From Lineus longissimus (Eukaryota > Nemertea > Pilidiophora > Heteronemertea > Lineidae): a stretch of DNA of 64,000 nt. The notes beneath the pieces were generated by a model. It did no database searches, had not been told where the DNA came from, and saw only the letters and a program-made list of their open reading frames with translations. Location of the stretch: contig NC_088308.1 in the NCBI RefSeq assembly GCF_910592395.1, positions 28,163,501-28,227,500 of the forward strand, given 5' to 3'. The position numbers were made by a program, and so were the translations under genes. Below are positions 40,601 to 52,642 of the stretch, one piece after another; the first letter of the stretch is position 1, and every line of letters begins with the position of its first letter.

Positions 40601-43600
40601 TAGATCGAGAGGCCAACAGGTTTGAGAAGTCCTTGCCTTAGACTCGAGAGACTTGAGAAGTTCTTGCCTTAGACTTGAGAAGTTCTTGCCTTAGACTTGA
40701 GAAGTTCTTGCCTTAGACTTGAGAAGTTCTTGCCTTAGACTTGAGGAGAGCTGATGTAGTTCAGTTCAGGTCACAGTGCACTTTCCCTGTGATTCAAATA
40801 CAGGTCTTTTAGAAGTCTGACTGGTCCATACATGATTCTATCTTTTCTGTTGCTGATGTCGTCTTATCAGAGTTGCACCAACTGATTTCCATCTTATTCT
40901 TATCTTGCAGTTGGCATACCAACAATCAAATGGTGCGGAGCGGAGGGTGACTACAATGTGATGGTGATGGAATTACTCGGACCTAGTCTAGAAGATTTAT
41001 TCAACTTTTGTTCAAGAAAATTTAGTCTAAAAACGGTTCTACTGCTGGCTGACCAATTGGTACGATTTCTTTATTTTATATATTTCAGTTGGTATACCTA
41101 CAATCAAATGGTGTGGTACAGAAGGTGATTACAACGTCATGGTGATGGAATTACTGGGACCTAGTCTTGAAGATTTATTCAACTTTTGTTCGAGAAAATT
41201 TAGTCTTAAAACAGTTCTACTGCTGGCTGACCAATTGGTATGTTTAGAGTGAAGTTTGGCTTTGTGTGAGCTGTAACAATAAATGAGCTTTGCTGTAGTG
41301 TTGCTGACTAACATGTTGTGTGAGCAGTTGAATACAGTTGTGTGTACCTTACTTTGGAATTGGGAAGAAGTGTTGTACAGCTTGCAATGTAGATGTCGGG
41401 TGGCCAGTTTGATTGGTTGCAAAGAGTGAAGTGTTCTGTCCAAGCTTACAATGTAGACATAAAGCATGGCAAGGGTCAGTCCGGGAATCAAACCCATTCA
41501 GTCAATAGGATGAACTTGTGTTATACTATTATAATGTAAGCATGATGGTATGCATTTTTTATGAGCATAATGCCTGAAACATCATGAATTCAATGAAATA
41601 GTCATGCGTCGTCAAATGAGAGTAGCATTCTTATTAGTTCATGGAGCATGACAATGAATGATACCACCTGCTGCGAAAACCTTTTTTTGGTTGCCTAACC
41701 ATTGTACTTTCAGTTAGATAGCTGAGATTTAGAAGTTAGGTCATCTTGGTTTCCCTGTCTGTTTACTTTGTTCTTTGTTTTGATGCGTGACTGATTGACA
41801 TACAAACTGTTGGGCTCCTACAGTTGGGTTGTACATGTACATAGTGTAGTCAAGCTTCTTTCAACTTTAGTGGAAATCACACTGTAGTTTTGGGTGCCCT
41901 TGGAGCTCAAAATAGTCTTCTGATTTATGCAGTTGGCCGCTCATTTTAAGCCTTTCAGCTCTGCCTTCAGCTCCCAGTACTACATAGTGCTTTATAGTTA
42001 GTTAAATGATTGACCTCAATCGTTTTGTTTCGAAACATAATGTAGATGAAAAAGTATCATGCAATCAAGGTCCTGTTTCAGTGAACCCATCATGGGACGT
42101 TCACTGAGTAGTGCTTTTGTTTAGTTGTTTGATAGTACTGAGAGCTATTCGTGTTATTCCAAAACAGCAACGAGAGGTTTCTACAGAGCCTTATATCGGA
42201 CCTGGAGTATCCATCATTTTCTAAGCTTTTACAGCCCCGTCTTGATTCCAGCTAGAACGGGACAAGACCAATGAGCGCTGGGCTTAAACCTGCGTGACCC
42301 TATGATTACAAGTCAAGCACCCTTTACCACCGGGCTCTCCAGTTAGTACATTCTATTGTAATAATGCCTGTCTTTCCCAATTTCAGATCAGTAGAATTGA
42401 GTACATACATTCAAAGAACTTCATCCATCGAGACGTTAAACCAGACAATTTTCTGATGGGCCTTGGTAAAAAGGGAAACTTAGTGTATATAATAGATTTC
42501 GGTCTGGCCAAAAAATACCGTGATTCTCGAACACATCAACACATACCATATCGGGAAAACAAGAATCTCACTGGCACTGCTAGATACGCCAGTATAAACA
42601 CTCATCTAGGTATAGGTAAGTGGTTGTGTCGTATTTTTCATTTGGCATTCTGGTATGATTTGACGGTCCCTTTTCTCAATCAAAAACAATGTGCACCCCA
42701 TCTTATCAGCTCACAGATTTGCTGGAAGGACAACTTGTATTGTTGTGAGAGGTCGCTTGACAAAAATTGAGTGAGGCTCCACGTGGATAAGAGCCTGACT
42801 TACAGCTCATTTGCAAATGGAGTTCAAAATCGCTCTTTTATTACTTGGGTTTTGAGTGTGAGTGTCTTTGAGTGCAAGTGTCTCTGAGTGTGAGTGTGAT
42901 AACAAGACTGCATGAAGCCTTGTAAGCTACTGTCATTGAAGGTGGCTAAGGTCACACCAAGGTTCACTCTGGTTATTGATCTCAATCACGACACTCAATA
43001 AAATTACATCAAATGACGGCGATTTCTGAGATTAGAAGCTGTGACATCCATTTGGTGGTCGAAGGAGAGCATGATTTTTTAAACTTCTTAGGGTATCTGA
43101 CCTTTCCTCTGACTCCTACCTTATATTAACTTCACTTCGTGGTGACAAAAATGTCTCTATTGCTACACAATATCTTGTTCACTCATCAGTTGTCAGTAAT
43201 AGTCAATAGACAGTACCCTAAATGATTCCATATGATTGGGATACAAAGAACCAGGCACTGATTAGTAATGTTAAATTGTTGCTTTCAGAACAAAGTAGGA
43301 GAGACGACATGGAGTCGTTAGGTTATGTTTTCATGTATTTCCTTCATGGTAGTCTTCCCTGGCAAGGACTGAAGGCCCAAACGAAACGACAAAAATACGA
43401 ACGAATTAGTGAAAAGAAAATGTCAACTCAGATAGAGGATTTATGTCGGGGATTTCCAGGTGAGCAAAGAAAGGCATTGGCAGTCCCTGTGGTGATGACA
43501 TTTCTGTACTCTGTCATCCAGTTGATATTAGTTGTTGTCCTTCTGTTACATGCGTGATTGGATGTACCTCATGCAGGGTAGATAACGATCAGAATTGGTG

Positions 43601-46600
43601 CTTCGTCGTGTGTGATGAGTATGATTATGAAACATGATAAGAAATGTTTGACGGGTTAATTTTTGATGAAAAAGCCTTCAATGTATTTCAAAACATCAAC
43701 ACTTATTTTCAGGGGAATTTGCTACATATTTGAATTTTTGTCGATCGTTACGTTTTGATGACAAGCCAGACTATTCATACTTGCGGCAACTCTTCCGGAG
43801 TTTATTCCATCGACAGGGCTATACGTATGACTACGTATTTGACTGGAACATGTTAAAATTCGTAAGTAGACATCCCTCGCTTTATCGGCAGTCTGCATTT
43901 GAACTTTTAAAAGTGGGAGACGGCGTATTGTTGAGACTGAGTGCCAAGCTTACAACCAGTAGAAGTCAGATGGAAGAAATCCCTCCCCATTTGTTGAAAA
44001 TTCCCGGATGGTCAAGAGCATCATGCTCTATTCAAAGTTTGGTCAGGCAGATAATAATTTCTCTTAGTTGGAAAGTACAAATTGCACCTTTAGTTCTAAA
44101 CTGATTAAAAGTGTGTGTGTCATTCAGGGTGGAAGTCGGGGCCATGACGAGGAGAGAGACCGACGAGATGGCCGCCACCACGTACACAGCTCAACAACAC
44201 GAGCGATACAGGGCACAGCAAGCAAATTACGTGGTGCAGACCAAGGAGCGGGTGCGATGGGGAGCCCGGCGGCCGATTATGGTGGTAGGTATCGGATGTC
44301 GCTGTGGAACAAGAAGAAGTGAGGAGAGGGCCTGCGTGATGTTTGCTGATCATTGACACCAGCTCCTACATCCCAGTTGTACACTGTACAGATAAATCCC
44401 AAATCAACCAAAAAAACATTGTCACTATGTCAGTTGTATTAATAGGCAAACAAAGCAGATTGTGCCTAAACAGTCTTGACATTTGGGATTTATCTCTGAC
44501 AGCATTGTTAGTGGTTGACACTAATTACCTGTCTGTCATCAGTTATGATTTGGTCACACATGAACTGTAATAGGGGACTCATGACCCATTGTGGCTTTGT
44601 GCTGCATACATATTGCAGTTTGTGTGATTGTACTGTAATCTTGGAAATGTTCGAACAGCTGGTATGCTCGAAACTCTTTGTCCATTGATTGGATTTTCAC
44701 GAACTTCTGAAAAGTGATCAACATTGGCTAAACCTTGTTGGACGAACTTGTGAATCTTTGCCTTGTTTAGCCCTAAAACCTACTTCTTCAAAAACTGTCA
44801 TAAGGTTATCAAAAAACTAAAATATCTTCATTTCCAAGACCACCTTCCTGTTTTGAAGTTGTTCATAGTTTTGCTAACGTTCACTGTAAACACTTGTTGT
44901 ACCATATTTTAAGTTTCTTCTGTTGATTACTGTAAACTTATAAGTTCCTTTGCTGCTACGTTAGGTGAAATTTTCAGTCAAAAGGGGCACAGCACTTTTA
45001 CATTTGAAAATATTAACGATGAGATTTCTGTGTTGATGAAGACAAAATAAACACTGTTTTATAAGAGTCTTTTTGCAACTGAGAATTGATGGTAACAAAA
45101 ACCTCAAAATGTGGCATGTTTCGTGTTTTAAAAAGCATAGGCATGCTTTCAGTAGCTAAAACAATACTGCTGCCACTCCTGTACGGGCTCTCACATGTCC
45201 TAGCTGTGATTCTCGAAGTCTAACCAATTGAAACCAAGGCCTATTTCTAAAAGGTTAACAGCCTCACCTTGTTTTCAAAGCCCTCAATATATTTAGATGC
45301 TGTAGTAGTTTGTGTCTGCCAAACACTTCAGACGTCCCTTAGGTAAACATAACCAAACCAATCATATCCATCAAGCCATCCATTGGGTAGTCAAGGAGAC
45401 TGTTGGCATAACTTACTAAAATCCTATGGTTTGTTTTTGAAACTTACCGAAACTTGCCATCATTGCCTCGTCATCATCAGCATGCCTGGCTTGGTTACTT
45501 GAGCATGGAGTTCCCTTGCGTATTGGTGCATGTAGCATGCCCGACTTGTCCCTTGGCCTGCATCACCTATTTCCAGAAGCTTCTCACAGATGCAAGTGCA
45601 AGTGGAATCAAAACGAAATGGTTGGACTCCACTCGGAATAGTTCTATTATGTATTTTGTAAAACTTGCTGTGGGGCCTATTAAACAGTGTGTAGGGAAAG
45701 AGTTGTAAAAACTTGCTAGAAATAACTTCCATTGCTCTGATGTAAGAATTATTTTCCTTTATCAATCGAATACTGTAGTGTGATTTGTTGCTCTCAGCGG
45801 TCACTAATTAGCTCTTGAAGAGGGTGGTTGAACATGCTTCAGGAAGTGTTTTGTTCCCTCTTCCGTATGCTATGAACTTGGTAGTTCGCATAAGTGTCAA
45901 CTCAGTAGCATTAACATCCTGTAATAAAAGAAGTATTAATCAGCTCTAGAGTAGGTGATCGCCAACTCGTTGAAATCTTAATCATGTTAATTACTTAGCA
46001 ATCTCTGTGTTGTACTTGAGACTGTGCCTGTGTGTGTATGTCGTGCTGGCTGCACACCTGTGTGACTTTGTGGCTTTGTCCCTGTTCACCTAAAGTTCAT
46101 TTCAACCTGGTTTTGAAAGGAAACCTACACTAATCTAACGCCTATGCAGAGCACATTCTGGTCAGTTTCACTTAGAGCGTAACACCTTGACTTTTGCTGC
46201 TATGATATGAAGGGCACAAGTTGCATGATAGAGTGCGGCTGGTGGTGGACAAGAACTTGGGCTGAAATGGACTTTACCCCTCTTCCTCCTCTCCGCCTTT
46301 CAGGTCAGTTATATGCTTCTGCACATACACAGCCGGGCAGAATATCTGCCAAGTTAGGCGGTCCGAGAGCCGAGACCCGCTCATCTAACCGTGTGCCCGA
46401 TTCCATGCTAGTGGGCAGCTCTGCTGGACGCCAAGTCCATTTAAACCGGCCCTCCACGGGCGCTAAAACGGCCACGGTGCGCAAGAAGTCTCGGGATGAC
46501 GTGAAGTGAGAATGGATGGATTAAAATGAATGGTACCTGTTCTCATAGTCTTTCTTGTACTCTGCATGCTCTGGTTATCAAGTCAGTTGAACGCAACATT

Positions 46601-48262
46601 CCATTGCTCTATCTTCTCCCCCTTCAAACCTGCTTTGGAGAATCACAGGTGCTGTCTGGCAAGTCTGCAACAGGGTGGGGTACCGTATGGCTATTGCACG
46701 CTGAAGTTTCCATTTCAAGTTTTGTAATAATTTGGTGGGCATACAATGCATGAAGCAGTGCAGGTGTTCGATTGTGATGCGGAATGGGTCATATTTAGTC
46801 AGTTCACCCCATCAATGAGTTTTGATATCGTCCTATGTCCTCTTTCATTCGGTCACTACTCTACCCTCTCATCTCCCCCAGTGTTTCAACTGACTTTGTA
46901 AACCACCTCTGGCTAACAGTTTTACCTTTCACTTGATTTGCCTGTAAGTTACAATTTCGGTTTGTGCACTTTTTGTCTAATGTTTTAACTTTTGTTTGAA
47001 GGCAAATTTTTACATTGAGCAATAGTATAAGGTTGATCAGTAGACTGAAAAGTTTACTGGATCAATTGAAATTTCAAACTTCATATGCCATTGGAATTAA
47101 GTCCTAGTTAACAGGTTTAGGTGTGTCTCTAAACTGTGTTGAGGCAGTTTTTATTTTCAGAACCAGTTGCAGCTTTGACTTCCTAACAAACACATAATCA
47201 TGATGTGTCTTGACATTTTCTAAAACACCGTAGTTCTAATGGGTGTCAACAGAATGTAGTAAGCGGGTTCAGTCATGGATTACTACATTAGGACAAGAAG
47301 CTATTGTTATCAGAAAGCAGGCTTTAGGATAGTGCTGCTTATTGCTAACATTTTGACAGCTTGGGTCTGCAGCTTAACTCATGGATGCCTACCATTAACT
47401 AACCACCTATTAATGATCAACTATGCTGCTTGCTCGTTCAACAATAACAAAATTTGGGTTTTGGATATGGAACTCGTTCAGCCCTTGCTCTTGTTTAGGC
47501 AATCATTTTTTCTTGAAAGTCCAGGACCAAGCAGCATGGTCGAATGATGCGATAGGTTAGCCTCAAATGTGCTAGTGTTTCCCTCATTGGGTCTTGTCTT
47601 TGGGGCCAATTTGAATACGGCATATTTCTAAGCCTCAATGGAGGAGAGCTTTTGGTTACACAAGAATGTACGACAAAACTCCTTGTTAAGTAATGACCGA
47701 TTTCACTATGCCATGTTCACCTCACGAACACTTCACGTTCGTGGTCAAGAGCATGTCCTGTGTACAGCCTGAAGTAAGTTGGATTGTAGATGATAAAAGG
47801 CAAACCTGTTCTGTATTGGAAGCTTTGGTTTTTGTTCTGTGACGATAACCCACTTTAACCTTGTCTTCATCAAATATCTTGACACCTGTACCTGATAGCA
47901 GTGTTCTCCATATTTTAAACCTTAACACATAACTTGCGTGTTTGTGCCAAGAGAGGGAAGCACTAGCCTTGCACACCATCACCATAGTAACTATCTGATT
48001 GCATCACTAATGTCTCCTCCTCCTCTGTCCCACAGCAACGTCGCCACGACCTATCTCCCGAGCAGAGCGCGAGAGACGAGTTAGTATGAGGTTACATCGT
48101 GGCGCCCCTGCAAACATGACTCCCGATCTCCGAAGTGATCCCACGCGTGTGTCGTCATCTAACATCCCAAGTGGTGGTTATCCCACTGGCCGGCGTGGAT
48201 CAGCATCAAAAGATGCGGACTTGGCAGGACGCTCAACTTCATCAAGACATTTCAAAAAGTGA
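37613..48262 (+). CDS. CSNK1D/E-like: Casein kinase 1 delta/epsilon
   Basis: Serine/threonine kinase of the clock, Wnt and DNA-repair pathways. Exons: 37613-37688, 38470-38580, then 40911-41059 or 41089-41237, then 42387-42615, 43289-43459, 43713-43861, 44128-44284, then last exon 46304-46509 or 48036-48262. With the distal last exon the protein is 422 aa, with the proximal one 415 (human delta and epsilon 415-416). The start [21 protein letters not shown] matches the family start exactly; an upstream in-frame ATG at 37586 would add nine residues. Visible: Gly loop IGSGSFG (15-21), Lys38 in AIKLE, HRD with Asp128, DFG, and the CK1 variant SIN in place of APE. The kinase domain ends MLKF at 295. 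The distal tail carries [20 protein letters not shown], the conserved autoinhibitory-tail block. Very long introns hold SINE-like and tandem repeats. Confidence 0.95.
40622..40746. repeat. 22-bp tandem repeat in CK1 intron 2
   Basis: TTCTTGCC recurs at 40661, 40683, 40705 and 40727, giving a 22-bp unit ACTTGAGAAGTTCTTGCCTT with about five copies, the first one imperfect. It lies about 170 bp before exon 3a. Confidence 0.85.
40911..41059 (+). other. CK1 alternative exon 3a
   Basis: 149-nt exon, entered in phase 1 (begins TT) and left in phase 0, with TCTTGCAG before and GTACGA after. It encodes [20 protein letters not shown] through LADQL, the N-lobe beta-strands and hinge of the kinase (residues about 63-112). 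The Ala in CGAEG is the residue found in vertebrate CK1 delta/epsilon. A near-copy with the same phases follows after 29 nt. Confidence 0.9.
41089..41237 (+). other. CK1 alternative exon 3b
   Basis: 149-nt copy of exon 3a with its own acceptor (ATATTTCAG) and donor (GTATGT). Thirteen codons differ synonymously and only one changes the protein, GCG to ACA (Ala to Thr, CGTEG). The gap 41060-41088 is 29 nt, below the size a spliceosome can normally remove. Retaining it frameshifts into a TGA within exon 3b. Either exon alone keeps the kinase frame. Confidence 0.9.
41385..41515 (-). mobile_element. Possible tRNA-like SINE fragment in CK1 intron 3
   Basis: On the minus strand GGTTTGATTCCCGGACT (41475-41500) resembles a Pol III B box followed by a tRNA 3' half. 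Two related words, CTTGCAATGTAGATGT and CTTACAATGTAGACAT, flank the adjoining segment. No convincing A box was found, so this is tentative. Confidence 0.3.
42240..42342 (-). mobile_element. tRNA-derived SINE (tRNA-Thr-like head) in CK1 intron 3
   Basis: Read on the minus strand from 42342 the sequence begins GGAGAGCCCGGTGGTAAAGG (A-box-like), has a seven-base loop CTTGTAA consistent with a UGU threonine anticodon, and has GCAGGTTTAAGCCC as the B box. Stems are imperfect and no intact tRNA folds, so it is a tRNA-derived SINE or tRNA pseudogene. The tail toward 42220 is not tRNA-like. Confidence 0.55.
46304..46509 (+). other. CK1 alternative proximal last exon
   Basis: After a CTTTCAG acceptor the frame left by exon 44128-44284 (phase 1) continues for 68 codons: [18 protein letters not shown], then a basic Ser/Thr-rich tail ending KKSRDDVK and TGA. 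It shares its entry phase with the distal last exon at 48036. It lacks the conserved [10 protein letters not shown] block. No polyadenylation hexamer was seen soon after it, so use as a last exon is inferred from the ORF and acceptor. Confidence 0.6.
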
Positions 48263-51200
48263 CGACAATTTCCATACTAGTAGACTGTGAAAGAGCAGCG
48301 ATAGTTTCCTCCGATTCCAACCTCGTTCCCAGTGATGCTCATTCCAAATGATGGCCTGCATGTCGCATACTCTGAGGTTTTGTGTTAGCCAGGGACGAGG
48401 TTGATTGTATATATTTGAATGGAAGAGCACAATTTGACCATGTGCGGATAGCATGTCATAGTGAGTTGTGAGTGTGTGTTAACTGGAGCACTTTGAATGC
48501 ACATTAAAGGATTAAGACTTATTCGATCGGCATGTAAAAAGTCCCCAACCGATGAAGCATGGATCAGTGACTTGTGCCAGAATGTGGGTGGGACTGCCGT
48601 GCTAATACTCTTAGTCAATGGAGTGTCGCCAAACAGTGACCTTGGTGGGACTATTACAGCCAAAAGGTATTCTTGTGATAAATCTTGCTGTGGAGTAGCG
48701 GGACAATCTGTGCTCCTTTTGCGCGGGCCGACATCAATGTCTTTCAGACGGACTTGTGTTACGATGACATATTACCTGGGGTCATGTCATACTGCCATCA
48801 TGGGCCTTTGAGAACTGATATCCAAGTCATAGAGTCCCGTAGCTAAGGGTGACTCTTCTGTACATATTTTGTTAACATGTACAAAGCAACCTTGTTTCGT
48901 TCTGTATGGCTTCTGTAGCATGCTGCGTGTTGATATCAGCATTCAGCTTGAGAGATCCAGAAATGACACCCCTGGTGCAATGCCAAAAGGTGTAGGAAGT
49001 TGTGTTGCAGTGGCGACTATCTAAAGACATTTCATTAGTTTCAGGGTAACTTGGGTTACTAGTGACAAGTCTTTAGCGCCAGGCGTGCGATTTTTGGATC
49101 TGTTAATGTGGAACACGCCTTGAAGCACTAAATGTGGCTTGATGTGTCCATAGAATGAAGGAAATGGATGGGCAGCACATGTTTGAAAACGCACAGTTCA
49201 ACACGTGTTTGTCCATGGAAAAAAATGGTTTCTCAGAAAAATTGTATATTTTGATTGTAGTGGTGTACTATAAATAATCTAAAATTCTGCCAAAATATAG
49301 GTTTTTGGACAATTTGTACAGTTTTTGTTGGATGTATTATACCAAAGACCTTTAAAATTGTTTAATTTACCAGTTGGTCTAGTTTTCTTGTTTCCATGGA
49401 AACTACCAAGTCATTTCCATGGCAACTTGAGGTCAAACATGTAAACATGTAGTCTGCTGCTTGCTGCTTGCTCACAAAGTGTTAACCAAAACTGCTTCTC
49501 ATTCTATGACAAGGTTTCATGTGCTATCATTGTCAATCTTGCTCCCAGGAGACATGGTGATCCAAAGCTCCTAGAAACAAGGTTGTCAAACTTGTGTGAT
49601 GTCTGATAGGTGCTTCAGCTTCTTGTTTCACCGATTATTCTAGTCCAAACCTTGTATCCAGGTGGCTTCGCTATTGCTATGTAGAATTCCTGGAAAGAGG
49701 TTTTAGCAACTAATAGTTGTGATGTATATCGGAAAGAATATTTGAGTTGGACTTCAGAGGTGTTTACACTTTGAATAAATCAACCTTTAACAACCCTGAC
49801 TTGACCTCGGCCATCTCTAACTGCACGCGAAAAAACTGACCATAATCAAAATTGATTGCTTTCAGTACTGTTCCATTTCCTGATCTCCAAACGCTAGGGA
49901 GCCTTTTGTCCAAGGGTATCTGTGCAGAAAATGTGGAAAAGTGGGTAATAAATGGTATAAGAGATGATTGGAGGATATTGGAGAAGTGCATTTGGTGCAG
50001 GATGAGATTTGGTCATTCTGAAAGCTGGTTGTGACTTGAGATTATGGTTTGAGACAAGTCCTTTTGCCTATGTTCTCCATGGATGGAGTTCAGTTACCTA
50101 AAGTAGAACATCCTGACATCTTTTCTATCCCCTGTTACTCCTATGTTCATAGACATTGTATCATAAAGGGGCTGTAGTATTTTTGTGTTGTAGGGGTCTA
50201 TTAATCTCTTGGGTATGTGTTGTGGACCCTAATTGATGTTATGATTGGGGTTAAGATTTCATTGGTTATTATTTGCTCCATTTGTGTCGAGGTGATACTG
50301 TTGAAAGCTCCATTGTATCTCATTTTAAAAGCAGCAATTTCATTCATATAACGGTGGTAATGATAAGGGTCACCCTCTTCACACTGTTTACCCCTCCTTA
50401 GAGAGGTGTCACGAGGGACTGAGCCTCAACATGACATCTAAGTATGTATAAGAACTTCCAGTTGTTATATTGTAGATTACTCCCTGTATTCCCTGGGTCA
50501 GTATTGTATTGTTGACTCTCAAGATAATGGAAGATTTCAGTCTTATTGTGGGCAGTTCATTTATTCTTTGTCCACAACACTTTACAGTATCTTCATGGTA
50601 ATTGGTTTGGTGAAAAGAGAAGGACCGTTTCCTTCATGGAACATTCCAAAGCCCGCTTTATTTCTGACTTCATATATACTGTTTAGATGTTGTCAACTGT
50701 AGGTGGTAAACTCTCCATGCTGTTCTGGACATGCTGAAAAGTGCAAGTGTGGGACAATTGGGAAGGGGGGGGGGGGTGAATGCAGTCATGTGTAGTATTG
50801 TACATTTTTGGCCATGGATGGCAGTTGAGTTTCAGCGCCAATGTCTGCTTGCTTTGAAGCTGAGTTTTGTGTGATTTCAGGCCTCTGACTGTGTGAATCT
50901 CACAATCATTGTGGCAGGGTTGGGAAGATGTATAATTTATGGAATATGTCATCTATAATCCCTTGTACAGTAACCAGCACGCCAATGACATATTTTGAAT
51001 TGTGAATATTTTGATGTGTAATACCACAAATGGTTTGAATGAAATGTTTGGTTTTGATGTCACTTGTGTTTGATTGTATTCACTCATTCACGCCATTATC
51101 CAGTTAACCCCTACCGGACTTCGAGCATTGCAACATTTTATAAAATAGAGCATACATGAAGTATGCTTCACAGGTTGAATGGTAGAACTCTGTCCACTGT

Positions 51201-52225
51201 CAAACAGTGTTTGTAGAGTTGAGGGGGGGGGGGGGATTCACTGTTACTGGACATGGCTATGATATTCTGTTATGATTCTGATGCCGTATATATCCAATAG
51301 CGTCATCATTTCGGCGTATCTGCTGCTACCTCGTCCCTAGGTTTCAAAATATGGACTGTGGGAACAGGGTTGATTACATTGACAGAAATGATAACTGTGT
51401 ACAAATGTATTTATTGGCTTAGATATTAATAAATGATTTGTTGTCACTGTTTTATGTTTAGCTGTGGAATTGAATGACCCTGTTTTGAAATAATCCCAAC
51501 ATTTTGAGCTGCTGGAACTATTTAGTGGATGTCTCATCAAAGGAGTCCAAATTATTCCGAAAAACATAAATAATTAAATTTGGTAACCATGCAGATTTCG
51601 TCATTGGTTGAATGATGTTCATTGTCACTGAACACATTAGGTATTTCATCAGAATGTCTCCTCTGCCCTCATGCCAGTGTGGAATAACAACCAAATCTGT
51701 GGTGGTCGTCCATTCAATACATAATCACAAGATGGCGATTTGTTATGCTTAACATTATGTCACATTGATGTGACTGAAATATACCCCTGATGATACCCAC
51801 CCCACTCTGGTGATTATGTATTATGGACAATTCCCCGAGGCCAGACTTGTGCTGACCTCTACTGGTTTGTCAGTGTAATTCAAACTAGCCACTGTCCAGT
51901 TCATGTTTGTGTGCATAATTTTTTATTTCATAAATTGTACCGATATTGTTATCATAATAAAACTGTAAAGTAAACTGGTTTTTGTTCAGTCCCATCAGAG
52001 ACACTTCTGGCATTGCTTCATGAAACCTCCAAAGGTCATCACTTAAACAGATGACCAGTCCAAAAGAGTGCTTCCCTGGAATTGTACCATGTGTCCATGG
52101 TGTTGAGCATGTGGCCAAAGGTTTGGTCAACAGTCCCACAATGTGCCCTGTCAGAGAAATGGGACATCAGTGCCCATTTGAAAAGCAACTCCCACAATGA
52201 CATCATTTCTTCTCTCCCTTCTACC
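48263..52225. other. 3' UTR and flank of the CK1 gene, no further gene
   Basis: AT-rich DNA with many T runs and only short chance ORFs. AATAAA hexamers occur at about 49774 and 51957-51962; the latter would give a 3.7-kb 3' UTR, which is plausible because CK1 transcripts often have long 3' UTRs. Poly-G runs lie near 50767 and 51224. Confidence 0.45.
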
Positions 52226-52475
52226 TCTCTCAGACTGAGGACTGAATTTCCTTCTCCACCAGTCACAACCTCCCATTGACTGTGCCGAGGACTGCCTCTA
52301 CACCGGCCAGTCACAACCTCTCGCAGACTCAGGACTGAAAGTCACAACCCTCTCATGGACTGAGGACTGGAACTCCTTCCACACACACCAATTAATTCTA
52401 GACAAGTCACAACCTCTCCTGGACTGGACTGAGGACCGAAATTCGTGGTTCACGAGTCATAACCTCCTACCCCTC
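52226..52475. repeat. Irregular repeat upstream of the GGT-like gene
   Basis: The words GTCACAACCTC and GACTGAGGACTG recur about five times with spacing of about 30-65 bp (GTCACAAC near 52262, 52310, 52341, 52406; GTCATAAC near 52457). It is a degenerate minisatellite ending about 170 bp before the start codon at 52643, so it may lie in the promoter or leader. Confidence 0.6.
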
Positions 52476-52642
52476 TACAAGTTGTACAGCGTAGCGGATC
52501 GGAGCCTTTTACAATTAACAATAGGCTACGATAATGAGACTGAACAATACATGTGTCTCCGAGATTTTCAGCCTAGGCAGACGACACTGATTCACCTATT
52601 TCCCCAGAGATGGCAGCAGCTGAAGGGAGATGATCAGCGATC

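Noticed and set aside
40911-41237. CK1 exon pair as an assembly artefact from two haplotypes
   Set aside because: Thirteen synonymous changes among 49 codons with a perfectly preserved protein exceed usual allelic difference, and each copy has its own distinct working splice sites. A long-read check would still settle it.
46207-46509. Independent 100-codon gene starting at 46207
   Set aside because: Only the part after the acceptor at 46301-46303 fits, as a CK1 last exon in phase. The upstream part is intron sequence.
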